From JANXXV01 sp038200305 (lineage in GTDB: Bacteria; Acidobacteriota; Terriglobia; Bryobacterales; Bryobacteraceae): a DNA stretch of 64,000 nucleotides. Location of the stretch: assembly GCA_038200305.1 (NCBI GenBank), contig JBBPYD010000148.1:24187-88186 (forward strand), in the 5' to 3' direction. Of the stretch, positions 1 to 9,638 are shown piece by piece; position 1 is the stretch's first letter; each line of letters starts with the position of its first letter. A model generated the notes under the pieces. That model made no database searches. It saw only the letters and a program-made list of their open reading frames with translations, and was not told the origin of the DNA. The position numbers and the translations under genes are program-made.

Positions 1-806
1 TTGCGGCTCCAGCTATTCGCATTCAAATCTTCGTTGTGCAGATAGCCGAAAGCGGCGCCGTGCAGCGTATTTGTTCCCGATTTCGTGATGATGTTGAATG
101 CGCCGCCGGGCTGTTTGCCGAACTCGGCCGACGCGTTCGATGTGGCGACATTTACTTCCTGCACCGCCTCTGGATTCGGAAACTGCATAGCCGTATTGCG
201 GAAGGGTCCCGTGTTGTCGCTGCCATCCAGGTAAAACACATTGCGGGCCTGGCGATTGCCGTTAACGTTCGCGGACGTCCCCGTGATATTCATCACCTGG
301 GATGCGCCGTTTTGAATCGTCACACCAGGAGCCATTTCGGCGTACGACAACGCGTTCCGCGTCCCCGAGGGCAGATCGATTACCATCTTCTCGGACACGT
401 TCGTCGAAACCTGCGCGGAGACGGAATCGACTCGAACCGCCGACGCGGAAATTTCGACAGTTTCCGACACGGAGCCGAGTTGCATGGTCAGGTCCACGCG
501 TGTCGTCTTGTTCACGGCTACTTCGATGGCAGTGGCAGCGGCGGTCTTGAAGCCGCTCGCCGATGCTGAAACGGTGTAGCGCCCTGGAGGAACCAAGTTG
601 AACTGATAATCTCCCGCATCGGTGGTTTCGCGCGTGGACAAGACCTTCGTGCCTTCGTTGATCAGCTCAATACGTACTTTTGAAATACGTGCGCCGGTTG
701 GATCTATAACCGACCCTTGCACCGATCCGGTGATGTCCTGGGCCCAAATGGGTGTGCTTAAGAACAACGTTCCGGCGAAACTCCACCGGAGCCTTCGGTT
801 AAACAT
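1..806 (-). CDS. Oar-like TonB-dependent receptor, N-terminal part (runs off window)
   Basis: The minus-strand frame opens at ATG 806 and stays open to the window edge (268 codons seen). It starts with a signal peptide (MFNRRLRW..., cleaved near IWAQD), followed by a carboxypeptidase-regulatory-like beta-sandwich (residues about 25-110, ITGSVQGSVIDPTGA) and the beginning of a TonB plug (VNGNRQARNVFYLDG; EFGKQPGGAFNIITKSGTN). This is the usual order in Acidobacteriota Oar-like outer-membrane receptors, which take up or bind unknown large substrates. An AAGGGG lies directly before the ATG, which is unusually close. Only 24 bases separate it from the oxidase subunit IV stop, in the same direction, so read-through from the respiratory operon is possible. 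The barrel lies outside the window. Confidence 0.85.
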   Translation of the reverse strand, partial: MFNRRLRWSFAGTLFLSTPIWAQDITGSVQGSVIDPTGARISKVRIELINEGTKVLSTRETTDAGDYQFNLVPPGRYTVSASASGFKTAAATAIEVAVNKTTRVDLTMQLGSVSETVEISASAVRVDSVSAQVSTNVSEKMVIDLPSGTRNALSYAEMAPGVTIQNGASQVMNITGTSANVNGNRQARNVFYLDGSDNTGPFRNTAMQFPNPEAVQEVNVATSNASAEFGKQPGGAFNIITKSGTNTLHGAAFGYLHNEDLNANSWSR

Positions 807-830
807 CCCCTTATTATATTGAGGCACGAA

Positions 831-1241
831 TCAATGATGCGGTTCAGCAGTAGCTGCCGCGGCACCTGGCGCGCTTATGGGCACAGCAGACTTCACTTTC
901 AGATTTGCTGGCTGCAGCGGATCACGGCTCGCCTGGTCAGTGTAGGAGAAGCCCAGAAATATACCCAGAAAAACGAACGCTGCGATCAAGATGATCGAGT
1001 TCATCGGCTTGTCGTGAATCAAGTGCATGAAGAACAGTGCGACGAGAGATGCCTTGATGGTCGCGATGCTCAGAGCGATCACAACATTGATCATGCCCGA
1101 TCCGAATTGCACCTTGGAAGCGGCGACAGTGATGAACGTCAGGATCAATAGCGTCGCGAGCACGGCCGCGTACAGCTTCGGCGCGTTCGCGTCGTGATTA
1201 CCGGCATGAGCCGCGGAATGGTTGTGAATAGAATCGCTCAT
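831..1241 (-). CDS. ctaF: Cytochrome c oxidase subunit IV (caa3 type)
   Basis: This 136-residue protein has three membrane segments (about residues 24-45, 52-76 and 82-103) and a His-rich N-terminus, matching the COX4_pro/CyoD-like small subunit of bacterial haem-copper oxidases. The subunit has no redox centre and helps stability and assembly in the inner membrane. It is the last gene of the respiratory operon, 7 bases after subunit III. Identification rests on size, topology and position, since sequence in this family is weakly conserved. Confidence 0.88.
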   Translation of the reverse strand: MSDSIHNHSAAHAGNHDANAPKLYAAVLATLLILTFITVAASKVQFGSGMINVVIALSIATIKASLVALFFMHLIHDKPMNSIILIAAFVFLGIFLGFSYTDQASRDPLQPANLKVKSAVPISAPGAAAATAEPHH

Positions 1242-1248
1242 TGATTTC

Positions 1249-1926
1249 TCAGCTAATCAGATATAGCAGCGGGAACAGATAGATCCAGATCAAATCGACC
1301 AAATGCCAGTACAGTCCCACCAAATCCACCGGTGTGTAATAGGTGCTGGTGAAATCGCCACGGTTTGACCGGATGAGCAACCAGCCCATCGATGCCATCC
1401 CGCCCAAAATATGGATGCCATGCAGCCCGGTCATCATGAAATAGAAGCTAAAGAACACGAACTGGTTCGGAACGGTGTCGCCAACATGGTGGTAAAAGCG
1501 GCCAGGCAATAAACCTTCGTGAAACTTGTGTGCATACTCAACGTACTTGACCCCGAGGAAGATTCCCGCGCAGGCCAAAGTCACTAACAGGTAGCCCATC
1601 AGCTTCCTACGTTGATTCGTCTTCGCCGAATGAACCGCCATCACCATGGTGAAGCTGCTGATCAGCAGCACCACCGTGTTGAGGAACCCGAGGTTCTTAT
1701 CTAAATGATGGTGCGCCGCGACAAACGCCTCCGGGTACTTAGCCTGCATCAGGCCGAAGCCGACGAATAATCCACCGAACAGCAGAATTTCCGTGGCAAG
1801 GAAGAGCCACATCCCGAGTTTGCTGGCGTCCAACTGCTGCTCATATGTCGTAAAGTGGTGCTGCAGATTCGAATCGTGATGCTGGTGCGAATGGTCGCTG
1901 TGTACGACGGTAGCCGTCTCACTCAT
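1249..1926 (-). CDS. ctaE: Cytochrome c oxidase subunit III
   Basis: This 225-residue integral membrane protein has a His-rich N-terminal tail and five predicted helices, beginning with LGMWLFLATEILLFGGLF and ending with LYWHLVDLIWIYLFPLLYL, both hallmark stretches of subunit III. The five-helix form is the short bacterial type. It binds no metal but stabilises subunit I and supports proton uptake. It lies 2 bases after subunit I and 7 bases before subunit IV, so it belongs to the caa3 module of the ACIII operon. Confidence 0.95.
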   Translation of the reverse strand: MSETATVVHSDHSHQHHDSNLQHHFTTYEQQLDASKLGMWLFLATEILLFGGLFVGFGLMQAKYPEAFVAAHHHLDKNLGFLNTVVLLISSFTMVMAVHSAKTNQRRKLMGYLLVTLACAGIFLGVKYVEYAHKFHEGLLPGRFYHHVGDTVPNQFVFFSFYFMMTGLHGIHILGGMASMGWLLIRSNRGDFTSTYYTPVDLVGLYWHLVDLIWIYLFPLLYLIS

Positions 1927-1928
1927 AA

Positions 1929-3566
1929 CTATGCCTTCCTCGCCGGGCGGTAATCGTACGGGGCGTGCTTCAAAACTGGATCAAAATCGAAGTTGTGCGT
2001 AATCGGCGGCGATTGCGTCTCCCATTCGAAGGTGGTGCCGCCCCATGGGTTTGCCGGTGCATCGTATGGCTTACGCAGCGATGCCAAAAGGTACCCGGCG
2101 GTCAGAAAGAGCCCGAAACCCAACACCCAGGAACCAAACGTCGAGAATACATGTAAGGGCTGGAACTGATCGAGATAGTTGTAATACCGGCGCGGCATTC
2201 CGCGGCTGCCGAGGAGAAACTGCGTAAAGAATGTCATGTTGAAACCGACGAATACGAACCCGCAGGCGATGCGGGCGAGTTTCTCGTTATACATGCGCCC
2301 AAACATCTTGGGCCACCAGTAATGCAGGCCAGCGAGAAACGCGATCACCGTTCCACCCATCATCACGTAATGGAAATGGGCAACCACGAAGTAAGTGTCT
2401 GTAAGGTGAACGTCCACCGAGAGCGCACCCAAAAAGATGCCGGTCAAACCGCCGATCGCAAATAGCAGGAGGAAGGAAATAGCGTAAAGCATGGGCGTGT
2501 CCAGCGAAATCGATCCCCTGTACATGGTAGCCAGCCAATTGAACACCTTCACCCCGGACGGGATCGCGACCACAAACGTGAGGAACGAGAAAATCACATT
2601 AGCGAGAGACGACTGGCCGCTGACGAACATATGATGTCCCCACACCAGAAAACCGACCAGAGCGATAGCGATACTGGAAAACGCGATCGCTTTATAACCA
2701 AAAATGGTCTTTTTTGAAAAGGTTGGGATCACCTCCGAGATGATCGCCATGCCGGGCACGATCATAATATAGACCGCCGGATGGGAGTAAAACCAGAAGA
2801 AGTGTTGAAAGAGCACCGGGTCGCCGCCGATCTTCGGGTCGAAAATTCCGATGCCGAAAGCTCTTTCCATCAGCAGGAGAACCAGCGTGATGCCCAGAAC
2901 GGGAGTAGCCAGGACCTGTATCAGCGCAGTGGCGTACATGCTCCACGCAAATAGCGGCATCTGAAACCAGCCCATGCCCGGCGCCCGTAATTTATGAATG
3001 GTAGCGATGAAGTTAATGCCGGTAAAGATGGATGAGAAGCCAAGGATGAATACACCGAGTACCATCAAGCTGACCTGCCCATTGGTAGTCGTGCTGTATG
3101 GCGTGTAGAACGTCCAGCCGGTGTCGAGGCCGCCGGTCACCATGGCGGTGACGGCGAACACGGCACCCACGACATAGATGTAGAAACTCGCGAGATTCAA
3201 TCGCGGGAAGGCGACGTCTTTCGCTCCTAACATCAGCGGCAAAACGAAGTTGCCCAGCGCCGCCGGAATGGATGGAATAATGAACAGGAACACCATGATT
3301 GCGCCATGTAGCGTGAAGACCTTGTTATAAGTCTCGGCCGTCATAATGGTCTGCTTCGGCGTCAGCAATTCGATGCGAAGCAGCAGAGCGAAGATCCCGC
3401 CCAGCAGAAACGCGCCCAGCACCGCCCACAGATACATAACCCCTATTCGTTTGTGGTCAACGGTAGTCAACCAAGATTTCAATCCTTTCGGCTCAGTCAA
3501 GTAATTAACGCTCACGTCGGCGTATGGCGGCGGATGCGTTACCTGAGTTGCTAACTGGTTTGCCAT
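1929..3566 (-). CDS. ctaD: Cytochrome c oxidase subunit I (A2-type haem-copper oxidase)
   Basis: This is the catalytic subunit that reduces O2 to water and pumps protons. Its 545 residues have about 12 helices. Visible ligands are H87 (haem a), H262 with Y266 in SHPAVY (CuB and the cross-linked Tyr), the H311-H312 pair (CuB), and H397/H399 in VVAHFHYV (haem a3 and a). The FYSHP stretch lacks the usual D-channel Glu and has Tyr-Ser instead, which defines the A2 subtype typical of caa3 oxidases such as that of Rhodothermus. It follows subunit II by about 32 bases in the same operon. Confidence 0.98.
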   Translation of the reverse strand: MANQLATQVTHPPPYADVSVNYLTEPKGLKSWLTTVDHKRIGVMYLWAVLGAFLLGGIFALLLRIELLTPKQTIMTAETYNKVFTLHGAIMVFLFIIPSIPAALGNFVLPLMLGAKDVAFPRLNLASFYIYVVGAVFAVTAMVTGGLDTGWTFYTPYSTTTNGQVSLMVLGVFILGFSSIFTGINFIATIHKLRAPGMGWFQMPLFAWSMYATALIQVLATPVLGITLVLLLMERAFGIGIFDPKIGGDPVLFQHFFWFYSHPAVYIMIVPGMAIISEVIPTFSKKTIFGYKAIAFSSIAIALVGFLVWGHHMFVSGQSSLANVIFSFLTFVVAIPSGVKVFNWLATMYRGSISLDTPMLYAISFLLLFAIGGLTGIFLGALSVDVHLTDTYFVVAHFHYVMMGGTVIAFLAGLHYWWPKMFGRMYNEKLARIACGFVFVGFNMTFFTQFLLGSRGMPRRYYNYLDQFQPLHVFSTFGSWVLGFGLFLTAGYLLASLRKPYDAPANPWGGTTFEWETQSPPITHNFDFDPVLKHAPYDYRPARKA

Positions 3567-3598
3567 AATTTTCCTAACCCTCTATTCAAACACCAGCC

Positions 3599-4540
3599 CT
3601 ACTTCAAGGTCTTGATAAATTCGATAACGCCCTTGATCTCCCGCTCGCGCAAAAGACCCTGGAACGTCGGCATAATCCCTTCAAACCCTTTCACGATGTC
3701 CTTTTGCGGATCCATCATCGAGCTACGGATGTAGTTCTCGTCCACCATCATCGACCGGTTATCGGACATGGTTTCAGGCCGGCCATAAATGCTCTTCCAG
3801 GTCGGACCCTTGCTCGGCGTCCCGTCAATCGTATGGCAGGTTGAGCAGCCTTTCTCTTCGTACACTAATTTGCCTAACTGCGGCAGCGGCATTGTCTTGA
3901 TGGTTTCGTCGCCTTCCTGAACCCATTTTTCATAAGTCGCGTCATCGTCGACATAGACCTTAGCAAGCATGTCGGAATGTCCCTTGCCACAGTACTCAGT
4001 ACAGAAGACCTGATGTATTCCGAGTTTCGTGGGCTGGAACCAGACCTCCGTATACCGGCCTGGAACCACGTCATGTTTCACCCGGAAGCTGGGGACGAAG
4101 AAACTGTGGATCACATCTTCCGACGTCATCACCAGGCGAACCGGTTTTCCAATCGGGACGTGGATCTCATTGATGGTCCGGGACCCATCGGGATATTCAA
4201 ACTGCCACACCCATTTCTTGGCTGTAACTTGAATTTCCATCGCCGAGCCCGGAGCCACACTGGCTCGAACATAGCCGTTGAATCCCCAGAAGAAGACCAC
4301 CAGGCAGATTAATAACGGCAACACGGTCCACGTGATCTCCAGTTTCATGTTATGCGTGATGTGCGGCGTCTGATCGTTCGGCCCCTTGCGGCGGTAGCGC
4401 GTGATGAAGAATGCGAGCAGCCCGGCGATCAGCACAAAAAAGAAGAGGCTGATCCACACGATGAAGATATATAGATCGTCAATGTCACGCGCGAGCGTCG
4501 AAGCCTCAAGAGGTAGAGTTAAGGTACGGAACCAGTTCAT
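3599..4540 (-). CDS. ctaC: Cytochrome c oxidase subunit II with C-terminal cytochrome c domain
   Basis: The start chosen is ATG 4540 (MNWFRTL), which overlaps the SCO stop as ATGA and gives 313 residues; a longer open frame begins at 4591. Two helices (about 23-48 and 70-92) are followed by a cupredoxin domain with the full CuA set: H145, C180, C184, H188 and M191 in FCTEYCGKGHSDM. A c-type haem motif CSTCH follows (C232, C235, H236), so this is a caa3-type subunit with its own electron-accepting cytochrome. It is the likely entry point for electrons from ACIII or its cytochrome ActE. Confidence 0.97.
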   Translation of the reverse strand: MNWFRTLTLPLEASTLARDIDDLYIFIVWISLFFFVLIAGLLAFFITRYRRKGPNDQTPHITHNMKLEITWTVLPLLICLVVFFWGFNGYVRASVAPGSAMEIQVTAKKWVWQFEYPDGSRTINEIHVPIGKPVRLVMTSEDVIHSFFVPSFRVKHDVVPGRYTEVWFQPTKLGIHQVFCTEYCGKGHSDMLAKVYVDDDATYEKWVQEGDETIKTMPLPQLGKLVYEEKGCSTCHTIDGTPSKGPTWKSIYGRPETMSDNRSMMVDENYIRSSMMDPQKDIVKGFEGIMPTFQGLLREREIKGVIEFIKTLK

Positions 4541-5364
4541 TTTGCGGTCACCAGATGGTCTGGAGCGTGGATCGAACGCTCGCCACGCCAAAGACGAAAA
4601 AGAATTGTGCCAAGAATAAGGACAATCAGCACGCCCCCGCCACGCATGAAATTACGGGCAAAAGGAACATAAGAACGGGATGCCGGGTCGTAATGGAAAC
4701 AGAGCAACAGAAATTTTTCGACGGTGATCCCCATTTTGCCTTCGGACGCTTCGGTAAGAGCCAAACGCACATCGCGTGTCCGGAAATGGACACCGTAAAG
4801 ATAGCGGGATACCTTGCCTTCCGGCGTCAGGAACAGGATGCTGGCGGCATGCGCATACTGCTGTTGCTTCTCGTCATAGCGATAGTGAAACCCCACCTGT
4901 TCCGCAAGTTTTTTCACATTTCCGTTGTAATCCGTCAGGAAATGCCAACCCGCGGCAGGCTTCCCGTAGCTCTCCAGGTACATTTGCTTCTTATGCACCG
5001 CCAGATTGAACATCTCCGTCGGATCGATGCTGATGGTGACGATATCGAATTCCTCACCCGGCGTCCACGGAATTTCCCGCAGCACAGACACTTGGCCATT
5101 GAGCACCAGATTGCACAGCATGGGACAGGCGTAATACACCAGATTCAACAGAACCGGCTTGTCCTTGTGGAAGAAGCTGCGCAATGGAACCTGATAACCT
5201 TTTTCATTGGTAAAGGTGAGATCCAGGTCCACCCGTTGACCAAGCTTCTCCTGGATATCGACGCCCTCCAGTTGCGGCGGCAAGCTGGGTTCCGCTGACA
5301 GGGCCAGCACGGCGAGCAGCCCTAGCCCCAGAACTTTACTTAGCTGGTGGTGGAGGTGTTGCAT
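4537..5364 (-). CDS. SCO1/SenC copper chaperone
   Basis: This 275-residue thioredoxin-fold protein is exported, with a signal-like segment at 8-24 and a second hydrophobic stretch near the C-terminus (GGVLIVLILGTILFRLW). The copper-binding pair is C80 and C84 in ACPMLC, and a conserved His follows later in the domain. SCO proteins load or reduce the CuA site of oxidase subunit II, and here the gene directly precedes subunit II with an ATGA overlap. Its own start overlaps the preceding small gene by 29 bases; no better start was seen. Confidence 0.92.
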   Translation of the reverse strand: MQHLHHQLSKVLGLGLLAVLALSAEPSLPPQLEGVDIQEKLGQRVDLDLTFTNEKGYQVPLRSFFHKDKPVLLNLVYYACPMLCNLVLNGQVSVLREIPWTPGEEFDIVTISIDPTEMFNLAVHKKQMYLESYGKPAAGWHFLTDYNGNVKKLAEQVGFHYRYDEKQQQYAHAASILFLTPEGKVSRYLYGVHFRTRDVRLALTEASEGKMGITVEKFLLLCFHYDPASRSYVPFARNFMRGGGVLIVLILGTILFRLWRGERSIHAPDHLVTAK

Positions 5365-5821
5365 TCGTTGTAGTAGCTCCCTGAGGGTTCGCGCCTGGAA
5401 CCGCGGGCGCGGTAGCGCCCCCCGCGGCCAACTGCTCCGCTGTTTTCACCGGAGTCGGGGTGGTTGGATACGGAAGACGATTCTCCGCCGCCTCTTTCGC
5501 CAACAGATCCATTGCCCGGTCAATCGAAAGACGTACCGTTCCCCGTTCACGGTCGATGTACTGGTAGGAGTAAAGCTGGGAATCCTCCTTGGCGCGAAGG
5601 TTCCTCAACTGATCGCTCTCCGGCGCCAGGACCTGGTTATAGACCTGCTCTTCGTTCACCCGATCGTAATAAAACTGAATTCCAAGGATCGTCGCAACTA
5701 ACGTAATCACGACAGATATCCCAAAGAGCGCAATGAATGCACCTTTCGGCTCGGAGGTGTCAAATCCATGCGGATGCTCTGAAATATCGTCGAATTCTTC
5801 TCTGTGTTCGGCGTGTTCCAT
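5336..5821 (-). CDS. Small single-helix membrane protein of the ACIII-caa3 operon, unknown function
   Basis: This 161-residue protein has an acidic, His-rich cytoplasmic N-terminus, one membrane helix (about 28-50), a charged periplasmic middle with SIDRAMDLLAKEAAE, and a disordered Pro/Ala/Thr-rich tail. It lies between actF and SCO and overlaps the SCO start by 29 bases. I do not recognise a named family. The position suggests a role in assembling or bridging ACIII and the oxidase, which is inference from context only. Confidence 0.75.
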   Translation of the reverse strand: MEHAEHREEFDDISEHPHGFDTSEPKGAFIALFGISVVITLVATILGIQFYYDRVNEEQVYNQVLAPESDQLRNLRAKEDSQLYSYQYIDRERGTVRLSIDRAMDLLAKEAAENRLPYPTTPTPVKTAEQLAAGGATAPAVPGANPQGATTTNATPPPPAK

Positions 5822-5853
5822 CTACTTAGCGGATTCCCAGTCCTTCCAATCGC

Positions 5854-7065
5854 TTATGCATTTTCAAATTCCAACCCTTGCTCAAACCGCGGATCGCCGA
5901 TGGGCAGCAGCGCATGGCGCTTCACCTTAAACCAGAACGCAAGGGCAAAAATACTGCCAATCGCCACAATGCAGGTGATGTCCAACCAGTGAAACGTTAC
6001 CCCTTCCGAATGATGGAAGGTTGGCATCACTTGCCAGTAGATATCCACAAAATGTGCGAACACGATCCAGATCGCCATGCCCGTAAGCACCTTAAAGTTC
6101 CGCTTGCTGGCCCGGACCACCAATACCAGGAACGGGAAAATGAAGTGACCGATCAGCAACAACCAGCTCCACAATGCCCAGGTCCCTTCAAATCGATGCC
6201 GGAACCAGATGGTCTCTTCCGGAAGATTGCCATACCAGATCAGCAGGTATTGCGAAAACGCGATGTACGCCCAGAAAATGACCATTGCAAACAGCCATTT
6301 GCCCAGATCGTGATAGTGCTCCACGTTGATTGTGTTCCTTAGCACTCCCTTGCTGCGCAACGCCATGCAGATCAGAATCCAGACTGCAATGAAAGCCAAT
6401 CCACCGCCTGAGAAAACATACAGTCCGAAGATGGTCGAATACCAGTGGGGATCGAGAGACATGCTCCAGTCGAAGGCGGCAAGCGTTACCGACAACATCA
6501 ACATCAGCAGTCCGGGGGCGCACCAGCGGGAGATGCTGTGCATTCTCTCAATGGACCCCGTCTTGTCCTGACGCGTGGAGTGCGAATAAATCCGGCTGGT
6601 CCAAAGTGTCCAGAGAAAGAAGAAAATCGCCGCCCGGATGATGAACCATTGCGGGTTCAAATATCCTGCCTTCCCTTGCAGTACCGGGTCATGCGCCACC
6701 GGCTTGGTCCACTCGTAAAGATGGTTCAAGCCAAATAAAACCGGGATGAAAAGCAGAGCGCCGATGGGAATCGTCACCATCAAATTCTCCGCAAGGCGCC
6801 GCATTGGCACGCTCCACGCGGACCCGGTCAGGTACTGAATCATCACGAAAAACATGGCGCCCAGAGGGATGGTGACGCAAAACAGAAAGCCCATCAAATA
6901 GGATTCAAAGAAGCGGTCCGGATTCGAGATGAAACCGGCGACGCTGACGATCCAGGAGATCAGCGCGATGAAAACGATGCCGTTGCGTCCTCGTGTCCAC
7001 AGACCGCTATCGATGTAGTAGGAATCGGTCTTGTGCTTCGGGTGTACGTGTTCAGCTAGTATCAT
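5854..7065 (-). CDS. actF: Alternative complex III subunit ActF (quinol-binding membrane protein)
   Basis: This 403-residue protein has about ten hydrophobic helices and is related to NrfD/ActC membrane subunits. ActF is the second quinone-associated membrane subunit of ACIII and is a paralogue of ActC. The gene follows actE by only 3 bases and has the expected length. The C-terminus (FKVKRHALLPIGDPRFEQ) is the usual charged tail. Assignment rests on family resemblance and on the intact actA-F order. Confidence 0.93.
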   Translation of the reverse strand: MILAEHVHPKHKTDSYYIDSGLWTRGRNGIVFIALISWIVSVAGFISNPDRFFESYLMGFLFCVTIPLGAMFFVMIQYLTGSAWSVPMRRLAENLMVTIPIGALLFIPVLFGLNHLYEWTKPVAHDPVLQGKAGYLNPQWFIIRAAIFFFLWTLWTSRIYSHSTRQDKTGSIERMHSISRWCAPGLLMLMLSVTLAAFDWSMSLDPHWYSTIFGLYVFSGGGLAFIAVWILICMALRSKGVLRNTINVEHYHDLGKWLFAMVIFWAYIAFSQYLLIWYGNLPEETIWFRHRFEGTWALWSWLLLIGHFIFPFLVLVVRASKRNFKVLTGMAIWIVFAHFVDIYWQVMPTFHHSEGVTFHWLDITCIVAIGSIFALAFWFKVKRHALLPIGDPRFEQGLEFENA

Positions 7066-7068
7066 GAT

Positions 7069-7671
7069 TTACCTCAGGTCCGCCCTGAGCTCTTGCGGTA
7101 CATCCGCCACCGTTCCATTCGTTGTCCTCTGCAGTGCTCGCAAATAGGCCACAATGGCCCAACGATCCTTCTCAGTGACCTGGAATCGATAAGCCGGCAT
7201 GGAACGCCTGCCTTGCGAAACGATGCTGAAAATCTCCCCATCCACCATGGTTTTTACGCGATCTTCGTGCAGATTAGTGGGTTGCCAGGTTACTGCCTTC
7301 TGAGCGACAATTCCCTGTCCATGCCCGGTGCGGTCGTGGCATGGCGAGCAATAGGTGTTAAACTTCGCCTGGCCTAGCTTCAGAAGTTCGGGGTTGATCG
7401 TCTCCGGATTGCGTCCGATGTACTTGCTTTCCACCACGCCCGTAAAGTAGGCGTCGTCTTCCTTCAAAAACCCTCTCGCCACCGTACCGGGCACTGGCAT
7501 CCGCGTGGATCGGTGGTCCCCGAAGAAATGACTCTCCGACTGTGGTTTCGACTTATCCTGCCGGTCCATGTCAGGCCAAACTTCTATCGGCGTATTGCGC
7601 GTGGTCTGCTGCGTACAGCCTGTAAGGGCGATCGCCGCTAACGCCAGCAATGATGTTTTCCAACAATTCAT
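7069..7671 (-). CDS. actE: Alternative complex III subunit ActE (monohaem cytochrome c lipoprotein)
   Basis: This 200-residue protein has a lipoprotein signal (ALTGC lipobox, modified Cys about residue 19) and a single c-type haem site CSPCH with a downstream Met region (GRRSMPAYRF). ActE is the monohaem cytochrome of ACIII facing the periplasm and a likely electron exit towards the oxidase. It sits between actD and actF with gaps of only 3 bases. Confidence 0.94.
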   Translation of the reverse strand: MNCWKTSLLALAAIALTGCTQQTTRNTPIEVWPDMDRQDKSKPQSESHFFGDHRSTRMPVPGTVARGFLKEDDAYFTGVVESKYIGRNPETINPELLKLGQAKFNTYCSPCHDRTGHGQGIVAQKAVTWQPTNLHEDRVKTMVDGEIFSIVSQGRRSMPAYRFQVTEKDRWAIVAYLRALQRTTNGTVADVPQELRADLR

Positions 7672-7674
7672 GCT

Positions 7675-8235
7675 CTACGCCTCAACCACTTCTGTTTTCT
7701 TGGCGCCCAGAGATTCGAGCAGCCGTTGGGTATCCACAATGTCAAATTTCGGATCGCATGCCTCAATCACCAGCAGAAAGCGGTCGTTGGTGACGCCCGG
7801 AAATCCGGCGTAGTTCATCGTCGGATGATAAAACTGCGGCAGTTTGTTCAGCGCGAACATGCCAAATACCGCCGCGAATGCACCAAGCAGCACCGTGCAT
7901 TCGAACATGATCGGAATAGACGGTTCAAAAGCAAACAGCGGCTTTCCGCCAACCACCAACTTGTAGGAAATGGCGCCGGCGTAATAAATAAGCCCCATCG
8001 CACCCAGAAGCCCCACGGACCCCACCACGAAAACGATGTACCCCAACATCGATCGCGGAATGCCGATCGCGTCGTCGATGCCGTGCAGCGGAAAGGGCGA
8101 AAGCGCATCCAGTTTGGTATATCCATACTCGTGATGCACTTTGCGGCCTGCCGAAATCAGTTTTTCCGGGCGGTCAAATTCGGCCACCACACCATAGATT
8201 GACTGGCCGTGCATTGTAGCCGTATCCGTATGCAT
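7675..8235 (-). CDS. actD: Alternative complex III subunit ActD (DUF3341)
   Basis: This 186-residue protein has two central helices (about 67-90 and 102-128) and the DUF3341 N-terminal pattern (YGVVAEFDRPEKLISAGRKV). ActD is a membrane subunit of ACIII without known cofactors. The start overlaps the actC stop by one base (TAATG), which indicates translational coupling. Length and neighbours fit the family. Confidence 0.94.
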   Translation of the reverse strand: MHTDTATMHGQSIYGVVAEFDRPEKLISAGRKVHHEYGYTKLDALSPFPLHGIDDAIGIPRSMLGYIVFVVGSVGLLGAMGLIYYAGAISYKLVVGGKPLFAFEPSIPIMFECTVLLGAFAAVFGMFALNKLPQFYHPTMNYAGFPGVTNDRFLLVIEACDPKFDIVDTQRLLESLGAKKTEVVEA

Positions 8236-9638
8236 TAGTTGTTCACCACCTCGGGCTCATGTGCTGTTGCATGATGCATCGCTTCATTCGAGATCATGCC
8301 CTTCACTTCCGAGACTGCAATCATAGGCAGGAATCGGACGAACAGCAGGAATAGAGTAAGGAACAGACCAAACGTCCCGGTGAACGTCAGGATGTCGACA
8401 ATCGTCGGCCGGAAGTATCCCCACGACGATGGCAGGAAGTCCCGATGCAGAGAGGTCGCGATAATCACGAACCGCTCAAACCACATTCCGATATTCACAA
8501 TGATGGAGATGAAGAACATGAACGGGATGCTGGTTCGCAATTTCTTGAACCAGAAGAACTGCGGCGAAAGCACGTTGCAGGAGATCATGGTCCAGTAAGC
8601 CCACCAGTAAGGACCAAACGCCCGGTTGATGAACACAAACCGTTCATATGGATTGCCGCTGTACCATGCAATGAAGAATTCTGTCGCGTATGCATACCCC
8701 ACCACCGTTCCAGTGGCGAGTATGATCTTGTTCATGTTCTCCAGGTGCTTCATGGTCACCAGGTGTTCTACATTGAAGACCCAGCGCGCGATCACCATCA
8801 GCGTGACCACCATCGCAAAACCAGAGAAAATAGCGCCCGCGACGAAGTACGGCGGGAAGATCGTCGTGTGCCAGCCAGGAATAATCGAAGCCGCAAAGTC
8901 AAAACTAACGATGGTATGGACGGAGAGCACCAGAGGCGTTGAAAGTCCGGCCAAAATCAGGTAGGCCGCTTCATAATGACGCCAGTGCCGCGCCGATCCG
9001 CGCCAGCCAAGACTCAGCGCACCGTAAACATACTTGCTCACATTCTTCGCACGATCGCGCAACGTCGCCAGATCGGGCACCAGACCGACGTACCAGAACA
9101 GCGCCGAAACCGTCGCGTAGGTACTGACCGCGAACACGTCCCAAACCAGAGGACTTCGGAAGTTCGGCCACATGTAAAGGTCGGTATTCGGAATTGGAAA
9201 CAACCAATAAGCACGCCACGGGCGGCCCGTATGGAACAGCGGAAAAATACCGGCGCAAGCCACCGCGAACAATGTCATTGCTTCCGCAAACCGGTTGATC
9301 GACGTTCTCCACTTTTGCCGGAAAAGAAACAGAATGGCCGAGATCAACGTACCTGCGTGCCCGATACCGATCCAGAACACGAAGTTCGTAATGTCCCATG
9401 CCCATCCGATGGGTTGATTGTTGCCCCACACGCCGATGCCGTGCGACACCAAATATGCCAGCATCAATCCGAGCATTCCAGTGATGGAAGCCGTAATGCT
9501 GATGGCGATGTACCAGGAGTATTGCGTCCGCGATTCGACGATCTTGCTGACGGTTTCGGTCACCTGGCTAAGGCTGGGATTTCCCTCAACCAGCCGGGCC
9601 TTTACATGTGGATCTTGACGAACGGCGAGATCAGCCAT
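8235..9638 (-). CDS. actC: Alternative complex III subunit ActC (NrfD-like quinol-binding protein)
   Basis: The start chosen is ATG 9638 (MADLAVRQD), which overlaps the end of actB by 8 bases (ATGGCTGA) and gives 467 residues; an open extension upstream to 9680 lies inside actB and is unlikely. The protein has about ten helices and belongs to the NrfD/PsrC family. ActC contributes a quinol-binding site and probably the proton path of ACIII. The first helix region and the WAWDITNFVFWIGIGHAG stretch are typical of the family. Confidence 0.95.
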   Translation of the reverse strand: MADLAVRQDPHVKARLVEGNPSLSQVTETVSKIVESRTQYSWYIAISITASITGMLGLMLAYLVSHGIGVWGNNQPIGWAWDITNFVFWIGIGHAGTLISAILFLFRQKWRTSINRFAEAMTLFAVACAGIFPLFHTGRPWRAYWLFPIPNTDLYMWPNFRSPLVWDVFAVSTYATVSALFWYVGLVPDLATLRDRAKNVSKYVYGALSLGWRGSARHWRHYEAAYLILAGLSTPLVLSVHTIVSFDFAASIIPGWHTTIFPPYFVAGAIFSGFAMVVTLMVIARWVFNVEHLVTMKHLENMNKIILATGTVVGYAYATEFFIAWYSGNPYERFVFINRAFGPYWWAYWTMISCNVLSPQFFWFKKLRTSIPFMFFISIIVNIGMWFERFVIIATSLHRDFLPSSWGYFRPTIVDILTFTGTFGLFLTLFLLFVRFLPMIAVSEVKGMISNEAMHHATAHEPEVVNN